Origin: Heterodera schachtii | Taxonomy: Eukaryota > Nematoda > Chromadorea > Rhabditida > Heteroderidae | DNA length: 64,000 nucleotides | Reading direction: 5' to 3' | NCBI GenBank assembly: GCA_023374025.1 | Contig: SIJG01000010.1 | Coordinates: 1,068,300 to 1,132,299, forward strand | Shown here: one piece after another, positions 53,685 to 63,705 of the stretch | How positions within the stretch are numbered: the stretch's first letter is position 1 | How the letters are laid out: each line of letters begins with the position of its first letter | Made by a program: the position numbers and the translations under genes | Notes under the pieces: generated by a model | What the model saw: the letters and a program-made list of their open reading frames with translations, nothing else | Told to the model about the DNA's origin: nothing | The model's database searches: none

Positions 53685-55461
53685 CAGGGATGGCACGGAA
53701 TTCCGACTTCGACATTTTTTGGGTCGGAATTCCGACTTCCGACTCATTAATTCCTAGCATTTATCAAAAATTGTTCGCTAAAATCAAATCAAACCTAACA
53801 AAATCAGACCATTTTTCATTTACAATCGTCGGTTGGACTTCACGGAATGAAGCACAATCATTGAGTTCACTAACAGTTCATTTCATTGATGAATTCTTCG
53901 ATCCAAAATTTTATATTTTGGAGGCAAGGCCCGTTCATGGGCGGCACAAGGCTGAAAATTACATTGAATCATCTTTTTAAATTAAATCAATGTTTTAGGA
54001 TTCTTTGGAACTCTTTGGCATTGAGCAGCACAAAATACACTTATTTATGCGTGATGCTCAAAGTACAATGCAAGCAACCACGCGTTGCTTGAAGGTCGAC
54101 AGTTTTGATTGTTTAGCCCACAAGATTCAATTGGTTTTCAAAATAGTCGCTACAATTATACGCAATTAATTATTTTTGGTCTGTTAATGATGGACTGAGA
54201 ACGAACGATTGATGGTTTTCGGACAATCAGGGAGAGCGCAAAAAAATAACGCGAAAGATCAGAAAAAGCCAAATTTGCAAGAACAGACTCAATGAATTAC
54301 AAAAATTCAACGAAATTCCGCAGCGAATGTTGATCAAAGGCACTAATTCCGAAGAATATTTGTATTAAAAACGAATTTTAGGACGTTGAAGTCAGATGGA
54401 ACAGCACCTATTTAATGTTAAAAAGTTTGCTTGAAAACCGAAGGGTGTTGTCGATTTTAAGCCAAGAAGAAAATTTACCCAAATTCTTTTTTTGTTTTCA
54501 GATGTATTTGGCGACATTGGAAATTGAGAACAGGCGTTGTTCAATTTCTTCTTGTGTGCCTATTGTTACCACGATTATTCGACACTTGGAAGGTCATGTC
54601 AATCGGCCACAGATTCAATTAAATGAATTCCGAAAGGCAGTTTGTGAGGGACTGAAATTTCGTATGGCAAAAGCTGGGTGGGAGTAGTGGTGTTGCACAA
54701 ATTCTGCATTGCCAGGGTTAAATCGCCACAAGTTAAAGCTCAATTTCTTTTAAAAGCAGTTTGTTGGAACATACAGCTGCTGAGTTTGCAACGCTGTCTT
54801 CAAATGGCAACCAAAGTAGTGACCATTTAGAATCGCGAATCCGTTTAGGCGGAATATTCGCACTAATGGAAGCCCAAGAAAGTCATAAAAAGCAATTTAT
54901 TATTTAGGAAATCAATTTTTAGACGACCAAAACGCATTCATTCAACCAATTTCTGATGTCAATCCATCTGCTTCATTAAATTTGTACACCAAAACACAAG
55001 CGATCGTTCAAGTGGCTGAATACCTTGCGGAAAAGCCTATACCTTTCAGCTCTGATCCCTTTCTTTACTGGAAGTTGAAAGAAGAACATGGAAAATTGCC
55101 TCTTCTTTGTCGTGTTGCACGAAAATTTCTGAGCGCACCCTGTGGGTCAGTCGAAAGCGAAAGATTATTTTCTAAAGCCGGGCTTATTGTACGGATTTGC
55201 GAAACCGAATTAAGGGAGACAATGTTCGGAAATTGATTTTTTTGCAGTACAATTTATCAATTGTTGAATTTGATTATTAAGTTTTAATATTTGTTTTTTT
55301 AATACGTAAATACATTTATATTTAATAATATTTAACTTTAAAGTTAGCTTACGAGATATTTTAAAATTTATGTCAAATTTTTGAAAATTCCGAGTTCCGA
55401 CATTTTTGGGGTCGGTATTCCGACTTCCGAAATTTTTTGGTGCCTCGGAATTCCATCCCTG
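53685..55461 (+). mobile_element. hAT transposon with exact 8-bp TSD
   Basis: TIRs CAGGGATGGCACGGAATTCC (left) and CAGGGATGGAATTCCGAGG (right, inverted) are bounded by identical ATTTGAAC duplications (53677-53684 and 55462-55469). The 1777-bp element contains a broken transposase gene on the plus strand. The TIR family also appears at about 13892, 14017 and 60083. Confidence 0.93.
53690..55236 (+). pseudogene. hAT transposase, broken
   Basis: Three blocks in different frames. About 53750-53980 reads KSDHFSFTIVGWTSRNEAQS, SLTVHFIDEFF and RPVHGRHKAENY, typical of the start of a hAT RNase-H-like core. About 54415-54690 reads EIENRRCSISSCVPIVTTI. About 54982-55236 reads LPLLCRVARKFLSAPCGSVE and SERLFSKAG, the C-terminal dimerisation (hATC) domain. 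Stops and frameshifts separate the blocks, so it is inactive. Confidence 0.85.
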
Positions 55462-57012
55462 ATTTGAACAATTAATTTTTTAAATTAATTTAAAATCCAT
55501 TAATTAATTTGTTTATTTATTTTATTAAAAAAAATAAAGATTAGCTAGCTGATCAACAAAGGGCTTACGATGATGTGGCTGCAGCTGTGCGTACACAAAG
55601 GCAATCTCATCATCAGCAACAACACTTTGGCTGGCTTTCCAAGGACTTGTCTAATGCCAATGCCATGGTCAACGGCAGATCCCGTAACCAGGGAGGGGGT
55701 AAAGAGGCAATTTCCGCGTCCTCCGCTCCGAAAGGAAAAATTAAAAAAACTCAGCAATCGATAATTTTGAAAATTTACCTTTCTTATAATTTTAATTTTT
55801 ACCGGGGGTACCTAACGACACCGCCAGATCCCAATTTTCTTATATTTTAACCAAAATCCAAAATTTGGTGAAAATTGCTAAAAAGTTCCTGTTTTTTTCA
55901 CACGGAGCCAAAAATTTAGGAAAATTATGCTGGACAAAAAATTTTTAAACCGGAAGAGCAAAAAAAGAAAAAGCTCTTCAGTTCAGGTGCCCAACCCAAA
56001 ATGTTTTTTCTGGTTACGGGCCTGTCAGCAATCACAGCCATACAACGGCACAGATTTTTTAATTTAAATGTTTTCTAAAAATTTCTCACTTCACCGCCTC
56101 TAACTTTTTCTTTCCTTATTTCTATCAGCTGAAATATTTTTTCTTCAATTTCCAATCACTTTACTGCATTCAAAAAAGTAGTGCCGTTTAATGTTTTCTC
56201 TCTTTTTTGTCTTACCGCTCGTCCTGGTAATACGGAAGTCCTCTTCCCTACTGTCAGAATTCAAAGCCCAACATGATGATGGCACCTGCAAGAAAAACAG
56301 TAAGTTTTCTCGCGTCGAAACTCGAAAGCACGAAACCGACGAGACTCGGATATCATTAACTGAACGATTTGATCTATTCAATTGTCGTAAAAAATTTTTT
56401 TTACTAATGCCTGTTTTGAGTACTTTTTTTAGAATATGGTAGAACAGAAAAAATAAGTTTTCATCCCTTTAATTTATTGGGAAATATGAAAATTAAAAAT
56501 ATATATAATTAATTTCGAAGTGATTCTAAATTCACAATATAAATTTACCTAATGAATCCATGTAATTAATTAAACAAAATGATTTTAATCAATCAATCAA
56601 CTTATATGCAGTGTGACAACGATATAAATAACAAAATAAATAAATAATTTGGTCACTGAAATAGATGAGGTAGTTTCAAAATTAAAGCATCAATATCATA
56701 GGTGTCAAGAAGTTTAGCAAACTCAATAGAATTATGTAACCTTGCCTCTTAAAACTAATGATACCGAACAGAGTGTGCCGTGTCCGCAGCAGCATCAGGA
56801 GGGGGAAGGCACAAATTCACGCTTGGATTGCAAAATGCCGTGAATGAGGGCAATTTGTGGGGGGAAGTGGGCCAAAAAGCTCCCTGGGTGCATCGGAAGG
56901 TGTTTTTTTGTTTTTGTTTTTTTTTGAGTGTTGGTATGGCCATTAAAACTTAAAATTTGAAGAAGCCGAGACAAAATGCTGATTTCTTGGACCAAGTGAA
57001 ATGGTCATAAAT
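55462..57012. other. Unrecognised low-copy region with one possible coding exon
   Basis: Bases 55549-55765 (plus) are an open, Gln/Ala-rich frame (QQRAYDDVAAAVRTQRQSHH, then WLSKDLSNANAMVNGRS and a Gly/Ser/Lys tail), G+C-richer than its surroundings and unlike the transposons here. It may be an exon fragment of a host gene that I do not recognise. It runs into a GC-palindrome repeat end at about 55805. Bases 56191-56300 encode a short hydrophobic start (MFSLFFVLPLVLVIRK) before a GT; evidence is weak. Bases 56760-56890 are also G+C-rich and unexplained. The rest is A+T-rich. Confidence 0.35.
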
Positions 57013-57124
57013 CAGGGGTGGTATCGCCAAAACCTAGAAACCCGGCAAACCAGTTGAAATACCCGGCAAAACCCGGCAATTTTTTTAGGTCAATTGTTCA
57101 CTGTATAAAAGACGTCATAAACAT

Positions 57125-57442
57125 TTAAACAATATATTTATCACCACTTTTCACCTGCTTGAGCAAGTTTGGCAATGAAAGAAAATAATTGTGAACATTT
57201 AAGCACGAAATTTTTGAATTGAATTTGATTGAAATAAGAGAATTCAACAAAGGTATGCCAATACTATTCCTCTCGTCCGTTTTGATGTTCTTGAGAACAG
57301 AAAAGACAGATTCATAAAAGGCATTGGAAGGGAAAATTGATAGAATTGCAGAGACTAGTGATTTGAGCAGGACAAAATTAGGATTTTTGAAAATAGCCGC
57401 CCATTTTTCATCCACGTACAAAAGTACATTTGCTAAATTCAT
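57125..57442 (-). pseudogene. hAT transposase C-terminal dimerisation domain
   Basis: The minus strand reads LVSAILSIFPSNAFYESVFS, KNIKTDERNSIG and LISIKFN, a hATC-type motif as in ZBED/hAT proteins, ending at 57125. It sits just inside the left TIR of the 57013-60622 element and probably belongs to that element's transposase. The upstream part is lost or out of frame. Confidence 0.7.
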
Positions 57443-57644
57443 CCCAAACTCATCACTCGAAACAGAAACGGCTAAATCAGAAATTGCTTCCTCAGCACTT
57501 GAATTTGTTCATCGAAATTTTGAGTTGAAGATGATTGTTGAAATGTAACTTTAGAAAATCAGAAATAGATTTTTGCGACATTCTGCTAAGCTAGAGACTA
57601 GAGATCGAATAAAATAAACCTGAATAATGAACGTTAGCTATAGT

Positions 57645-59240
57645 GGGTCGGCGTCGTTTTCGTACGGCCGTTTTCGTACGGCAGGGGGTCGTTTTCGTAC
57701 GAGTTGTGTACAAGCGTCAGACCGATGTAAAAAAGCTTGAAAGCTAATATAACCAAAATTTTGCCATTTTAACTCAACATTCGTAAATTCAACAAAAAAT
57801 ACGAAAATAACAAATTTCATTACAAACTAAGGACGCATCTTATAGTTTCGGGAAACACCGGCGAGAAAATGGTCAAGGTTTTCGGGATTGACATTAGCAT
57901 TGGCATAATTTTTCGTCCGATCAGCACCATCAAAGTCCATAGAAATTGTATGCGGCGCAAATTCGGCCATCGTTCCAAAAGAAGCTGTAACATGCGCGTA
58001 TAAATTGCGGCACACTTCGATGTTAAAAGACAGTAGCAAATTGGAAAGACCCAACAATCTCTCCTAAAAAAGCTTAATATTAATGACAAAACACACTTAA
58101 CCTTATTTTCCAACTACACATAAATTTGGCTGAAAAGCGGCGGCGGCAATGCAAATGTGCCGTCCGCGTAAATGTCCTTCATCTGGTGGGTCCAAGCCGC
58201 CGTAGAAGCTTTTCCAAAAGTATCACAACTGCTCCAAATTCAGAGGTTCTGCTCGCGGTGCATTTTCATCGCGGAGCAAACGTTTGATGATCTAAATTTA
58301 AAAAAAATTGTTTGCAAAATTGTTTTTGATAGTAATCCCACCTTTTTGTGTCATCTTTGCTCGGAAAAGAGGCCAGCATTTATCATTATTTCATTTTGTT
58401 TTAATTAATTCCTGCTGGTTCATTTTGTAGTTAATAAAGCTTAATTGTCAAAATATTAAAAGTAATTAATTAAAGATTAACAAAAATATTTGAATGCAAT
58501 TTTTGCATATCAATCACTCTGTCAGCATATTTCTTCGTTCCAACCAGCAAATTTTTGACAAAGACATCAATTTGAGTTTGTAGGTGCCTTCAGGCGACGA
58601 TGATCAGTCAATTTGGAATGCTTTTGCCAATGGAATTTGGCCAATTTTCGCGCAAAACATTCGACATTGATTTCTTTTCATCATGCTTTTGAAAATTTGC
58701 TTCGCTACACTTCCCGTCAATTCTCTCCGACCTCAAACTGCTGCCCAAGCGTTGGCCAAATGGCTGCAAATTCCGACAAAAGATGAACAGTCGAAGCAAT
58801 TGAGTTGTCGTGATTATGCGCCGGACCAACGAAGTGCTGACCCAACCATCTCGCCTAAAAAAGCTTAATATTAATGACAACACACTTAACCTTACTTTGC
58901 CAACAACACATAAATTTGGCTGAAAAGCGGCGGCGGCAATGCAAATGTGCCGTCCGCGTAAATGTCTTTCATCTGGTGGGTCCAATCCGCCGTAGAAGCT
59001 CTTCCAAAAATGAGAATCCTTAATAGTGTAAATGACCATAATTTAATGGTTTAAATTATAACTGTCTCACCGTTGCGGTCCATTCTGTCCACGAATTTAA
59101 AAAGGCCAGTGTCCGCCAACTTCTTTAGTCCGTCGTCACTGAATTTATGGATCATGTATAGTGTGCACCATCATGCTCCAACTTCTCATTGTTTCGTTTT
59201 GTTTTAATTACTTTCTGTTGGTTCATATTTGTAATTATAA
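57645..59240 (-). pseudogene. MULE transposase relic with FLYWCH remains, partly duplicated
   Basis: A left terminus GGGTCGGCGTCGTTTTCG with 'gttttcgtacg' repeats starts at 57645. Minus-strand fragments follow: DCWVFPICYCLLTSK and SMDFDGADRTKNYANA joined to LDHFLAGVSRN (57820-58060, internal deletion), THQMKDIYADGTFALPPPLF at about 58140-58200 and again at about 58920-58990, then LADTGLFKFVDRMDRNGE and KRNNEKLEHDG near 59060-59210 (FLYWCH start). The order equals that of the intact gene at 32446-34164. It is a dead relative with a duplicated segment around an F-box-like exon. Confidence 0.75.
58505..58850 (+). pseudogene. F-box-like exon 3 fragment inside the MULE relic (copy 23)
   Basis: The plus strand reads ITLSAYF-like start, SNQQIFDKDINLSL, then SIWNAFANGIWPIFAQNIRH and QALAKWLQIPTKDEQ in broken frames, ending with exon 4 sequence (GPTKC frame of NERTNEVL) joined directly. 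It lies between two copies of the same MULE segment (58030-58210 and 58850-58995). Confidence 0.7.
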
Positions 59241-59269
59241 AAATCTAATTTGGTCAAAACATTAAAAAG

Positions 59270-60443
59270 TAGAGAACGGACCGGGCCCGGTACCGGGTTT
59301 TCCCGGGCCCGGCAACCCGGCCCGGCGATTTTTGGGAAAATCCGGGTTGACCGGGTTATCCGGGTTGACCGGGTTATCCGGGTTGACCGGGTTTTGAGAG
59401 GCCGGGCCCGGAACCCGGTCGTTTTTGAAAATCCAACCCGGCCCGGAACCCGGCATTTTTGACCGGGTTTTACCGGGTTATGATTTAGCCAAAAATTGTT
59501 TTTTTTTATTCGAAAATCTCTTTGGCAAAATGTTTATAAATGTTTTTTGGTTCATTTTCTTGTTAAATTTTTTTATTCGAACAATTCTACTTTGTAGAAA
59601 TGATTAATTTATGTGTTTTTCTTTCTAATTTTAGAAAATGAGTCTTATTTGGCAAATTGGCTATTTAAAAAAGGTCAAAGTTTTTAACATTTCTTTAAAA
59701 AAGTAAGAAAAATAATTAAACCGGACCTTAAAAATCCTTAATTTTTCTTGAAAAATTTGCTAAAAATCGCTAAATTTAGTCATTTTTTAGATAAAATTTG
59801 TTAACAAATCGCATTAAAAATTACATTTTTTTCCCGGCGGCGCCTATCGGCACCGCCGGACCCTCCTCCATGTTCCCAAAAATTTTTGAAAAAAGCGTGC
59901 GCGAAAAAAAGTCGTTTGGTTTTTAATTTTTTAGGCCCGATGTCCTGATTTTGAAAATTTTTCGATCCGAGCCCTGCTTTAAAATTAATGTAAAATATTT
60001 TGATGAACATCATTTAATAATTTTCAAGTAAATATAGAAAAATATCAAAAAATTTCGATTACAGAAAATTTGGTGCCTATGCCATCCCTGATACACAATA
60101 TTATTCATTATAAAAATTTAGAAAAAGCTTCTTAAAATTCTCCCATAGAAAAATTTTCTAAGATTTTTTTGAAAATTTTGAAGTTTATAATTGAAGAAGT
60201 CATTCCTGAAGTGAAATAGAGCAAAATTTAACACACGGCCCGCTTATTGGGCAATTTTAGAGTTGAAATATATGTAAAAATTAAAATTTTTACCAACCCG
60301 GAACCCGGTGCCGGGCCCGGCAATTTGAAAACCCGGGTTGACCGGGTTTCCGGGTTGACCGGGTTTTGAGAGGCCGGGCCCGGAACCCGGTTGCTTCTGA
60401 AAAACTCAGCCCGGCCCGGCAAATTTGGAAAATCCGGTCTCTA
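59270..60443. mobile_element. CCGGGTT-rich hAT-like element with 8-bp TSD
   Basis: Starts TAGAGAACGGACCGGG and ends CCGGTCTCTA, flanked by identical TTAAAAAG (59262-59269 and 60444-60451). Both ends are G+C-rich arrays of 'ccgggttgaccgggttatcc' units. Here the two arrays read in the same direction over much of their length. The interior (59490-60280) has no transposase and includes a GC-palindrome repeat at 59832-59870. A further copy of the left end is at 42045-42228 (inverted). Confidence 0.82.
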
Positions 60444-60630
60444 TTAAAAAGCATAATTAAACATTAGTATGAATATGTATGATTAAATGCAATTATTTTA
60501 TTTATTCAAATAAATGAGTATAGAACAGGAAACCCAGCAAAAAACCAAAACCCGGCAAAAACCCAGCACGGAGCCCAAAAACCCGGCAAATGCCGGGTTT
60601 ACCAGGTAAAAGGACACCCCTGTCATAAAT

Positions 60631-61030
60631 CCGTCATCTCTTTCGGTCATATTATTTCGGAGTGGTACAATTGATCAAAAATAATCAACTATCCATTCCG
60701 AGTCAGAAAACAAATGAGTTTTTGGACAAATTGACGACACTGGAACAACGACAAAATGTAACCACCATTTGGGGGAACTGTGGTATACGGGTTTTTACGT
60801 GCCCGTAACCCGTATTTTTCGGTCGATACGAGTTTTTACGGGTTAAGGTTTTTAGCCCGTAACCCGTACCGATGACAAACCCATACCTCTTACCATTACC
60901 CATACAATTAAGATACGGATTTTAAGGGTTATTTTTTCTGACGTTTTTTAAGGTGTAAATTGAGTAAATTTTTAAATTTTATGCATTCACCAAAACATTG
61001 TAATTAGGGGTCCACTGCGTTTGGGCCGCC
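60631..61030. other. Intergenic with 'cccgtaacccgtat' repeats
   Basis: Bases 60785-60890 contain inverted and direct copies of CCCGTAACCCGTA / TACGGGTT. They are similar in style to the CCGGGTT ends but with a different unit. No gene and no boundaries could be set. Confidence 0.45.
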
Positions 61031-62625
61031 TCCCCACGATTCGTCAATTCAACGATTCGTCAACTCGACGATTCGTCAACTCAGCCAAAATGCGACGATT
61101 CGTCAACTCAGCCAAATGTCAATGATTCGTCAACTCGACGATTCGTCAACTAAGCCAAAATGTGACGATTCGTCAACTCATCCAAAAATTACTTGAAAAA
61201 TCAGTTTCCATTGCTTTTCATAGCGCGTAAAATAATTTTAACACTCATTTAAAGCGACTCGAATCCCGAACTCGAATTCGGTAAACGATCTATATGTATA
61301 AAAAATCTTTATTTATATAAAATGATAATTTATCAACGCATGTAGTAATTTATTTTAGTTTCTGACATTTAATGCTTTAACAAGCGACTCATAGGCACTT
61401 CCTACATTCAATTAATTTTCAATGTCGTTTCTCATTTTAGCAAATCAATGAAATCTATTCGTAAACAATTGAACAACAAACGACGAAAAGCATCAAAGCG
61501 GTTAGAAGAGCCGTCTGCTGATTATGACGACGTTTTTCCTACCCAACGCGAGGACACAGAACAGAATGAACAAGACGAGGACGCCAAACCGAATAAGATG
61601 ATGAGCAAAACAGACCTCTAATCAAATTCAGCGCGGAACAACTGCGAGGGGTCATTGCATTGGCATCAAGGTCGGTGATTAAGTTTTTTAATGAAAATTT
61701 TTTGATTTTTTGCAGGTTTCCGTTTCACTCTCATCAGAGGGCGGTGGTTCCGCTAGCTGATCACTTCCCACTCAAAGTGATGCTGGACCAAGACTCGGAC
61801 ACAATTATCAGTTGGAGGCAGAAAGCCGTTTGCAGGATCGAAGGCCACCCAATTTCTGTTCCGAACACCGACACGCGGTAAAAAGAACGAGCACAAACAA
61901 AGGCACAATGGGCGGATTGCTTAACAATACACTTGGTTTATTCAGTGACCGATTAATTGATGGATTACGGCGACAATTTTTTCTTCAGCGATGGGTCTTT
62001 TCCCGGCGACAATTGCAACGGAGGACTCAATTCAAACGAAAGTCAGTGAACCAAAAGGAAACTGGATTTGGCAAAGCCTTTATTTTCCCTTTTACACCTT
62101 TAGCTGCAGAGACGGAAAAACGAACCCAATATCCAATTGTTAAGGAATTTTTCCATTCATTACTCATAATACCGGTTGAAATTTGTTTATTCTAATCTCG
62201 CGATGATCACCATATTGATTCGTTTTGTGTTTTGAATTTTTGTTTACTAAAATTAGTTTTATGCAAGTTTTTGAATAAATTTTTGTTCAGAAGGGTCGTG
62301 ATTTTATGTATTCTTGGTTCTAAATTAGTCTAATTAGTGTTACAATTGATTTTGTTAAGCGCCATGAAAAGCTATGGAAACTGCTTTTTGAAATAATTTT
62401 TTGACTGAGTTGACGAATCGTCGCATTTTGGCTGAGTTGACGAATCGTCGAGTTGACGAATCGTTAAGTTGACGAATCGTTGACATTTGGCTGAGTTGAC
62501 GAATCGTCGAGTTGACGAATCGTTAAGTTGACGAATCGTTGACATTTGGCTGAGTTGACGAATCGTCGCTTTTTGGCTGAGTTGACGAATCGTTGAGTTG
62601 ACGAATCGTTGGCGCGCCCGTTTGG
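61009..62625. mobile_element. Element with inverted 'acgattcgtcaactc' minisatellite termini
   Basis: The left array (about 61050-61195) and right array (about 62400-62610) are inverted copies of 'acgattcgtcaactcagcca' units, about 7 and 10 units respectively. The sequence just inside each array is also an inverted match ('cagtttccattgcttttcat'), so the arrays are TIRs. The outer edges are G+C-rich and differ. The interior has a possible two-exon frame and no recognised transposase. The architecture equals that of the MULE at 32176, so this is probably a non-autonomous relative carrying foreign sequence. Confidence 0.78.
61448..61881 (+). pseudogene. Unrecognised two-exon coding fragment inside a TIR element
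   Basis: After an acceptor-like 'ttttag', the frame reads MKSIRKQLNNKRRKASKRLE and an acidic QREDTEQNEQDEDAKP, then a stop. A one-base shift continues IKFSAEQLRGVIALASR, a possible intron (about 61672-61716) and FPFHSHQRAVVPLADHFPLK, then VMLDQDSDTIISWRQKAVC, ending at 61881. I do not recognise the protein. Exon-intron structure within a transposon suggests a captured host gene segment. A later frame (61899-62195) is weaker. Confidence 0.4.
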
Positions 62626-63005
62626 GCGCTGGCGTTTGGGCGCCAGCATGTTTTTCCACTATAACTTTCTATAACTTTTTTTATGTCATCCAAATTTAAA
62701 CACTTCTGATATTATTCGAAAGCTTAAGATGTTTAGAAGCTTTTTCTAATCTATTGCTTCATGATTAGACAATTACCAAAAAAGTTATACATGGAAATTG
62801 CGAAAAGTCGAAATTTTCGAAGTTTTTTCTTAATAAATTTTTTTCTAGGCTTGAAAATCTTTTGGCTTTTAGTAAGGCTAATAAAGCATGATAAGAGCTT
62901 TCGAATGATACCAAGATTTTTGGATTTAGATGCCAAAAAAAGCTATCGTGGAAAAACGAGCTGGGGCCGAAACGCCAGCGCCGAAACGCCGGCGCCCAAA
63001 CGAGT
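62608..63005. repeat. Foldback element
   Basis: The left arm (gggcgctggcgtttgggcgc, 'tttttccactata', 'tattattcgaaagctt', to about 62735) is mirrored by the right arm (aagctttcgaatgatacc-type sequence, 'cgtggaaaaacg', 'ccgaaacgccagcgccgaaa', 62885-63005). It shares 'ggtatcattcgaaagc' with the foldback at 40965-41545. No gene. Confidence 0.7.
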
Positions 63006-63024
63006 GGGTCCCGAAATTGGGCGA

Positions 63025-63705
63025 CATAAAGTTTGGGCACCGGGAAGTTTGGGCACCAGGAAGTTTGGGCACCAGAAATTTGGGCACCGGGAAGTTTGGG
63101 CACCAGAGGGGGGATTTCAAAAAATAAAACTAAACTAAATAAATAAAATGTTATATATAAATCATTAAAATTTAGTAAATTTTAGCAACCCTTGTGTCTT
63201 AAAATTTATATGTTCTTGAAAATCAAAAATTTATGTGGAAACTTGGCAATCTTATTATTTAGTCAATTCTTACGGTTGTTTAAACGTAGAATTAAACGTG
63301 TACTAGTTTCTGTTTGGACTTAGACCTGAATACCGGCTTAGTTGGGCCTGAAATAACAAGAACCCGTCTAATTTTGTTTAAGCTCATAAACTTTAAGTCT
63401 TGAACAGACTGAGCCTTGTAATGTTATAAGATATAAATAATACATATGTATGGCATTGATATTGAATTAATGGTAATGAGTTTAGCAAAATAAGCATGCT
63501 TAATCGAATGAATATTCGTTAAAAACTTTCTATTTTCTAATTTTATTAAATTTACTATGCTTTGAAATTAGATGGTTGCAATTTATAGACAATTAAAAAT
63601 ATTTGTATTTTTTAACTCTTTAATTTGGTGCCCAAACACCCAAACTTCCTGGTGCCCAAACTTCCTGGTGCCCAAACTACCCGGTGCCCAAACTTCCGCC
63701 CCCCC
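63025..63705. mobile_element. Non-coding element with inverted 'ggaagtttgggcacc' arrays
   Basis: About five units of 'gggaagtttgggcacc' at 63025-63110 and about five inverted units at 63627-63700. The 515 bp between them is A+T-rich with no open frame. It is the third minisatellite-TIR element in the window. The right array ends in a run of C (63700-63710). Confidence 0.68.

Larger units (their letters stand above)
57013..60622. mobile_element. 3.6-kb hAT element with 8-bp TSD, carrying nested insertions
   Basis: Ends CAGGGGTGGTATCGCC and, inverted, CAGGGGTGTCCTTTTACC, both followed by 'aacccggca' rich sequence, flanked by identical TCATAAAT (57005-57012 and 60623-60630). Inside are a hATC coding relic near the left end, a minisatellite-TIR MULE relic with an F-box exon (57645-59240), a second complete hAT-like element (59270-60443) and a GC-palindrome repeat (59830-59870). 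Confidence 0.87.

Noticed and set aside
57820..58113. A new two-frame gene on the minus strand
   Set aside because: The two overlapping frames join into a deleted MULE transposase when compared with 32446-34164.
59250..59462. Arg/Pro/Gly-rich frames at CCGGGTT arrays (also 60228-60422)
   Set aside because: Translations of a tandem repeat inside a transposon end.
62372..62659. Frame with RFVNSAKCQ-type protein repeats
   Set aside because: A translation of the 'acgattcgtcaactc' minisatellite in a TIR, not a repeat protein gene.
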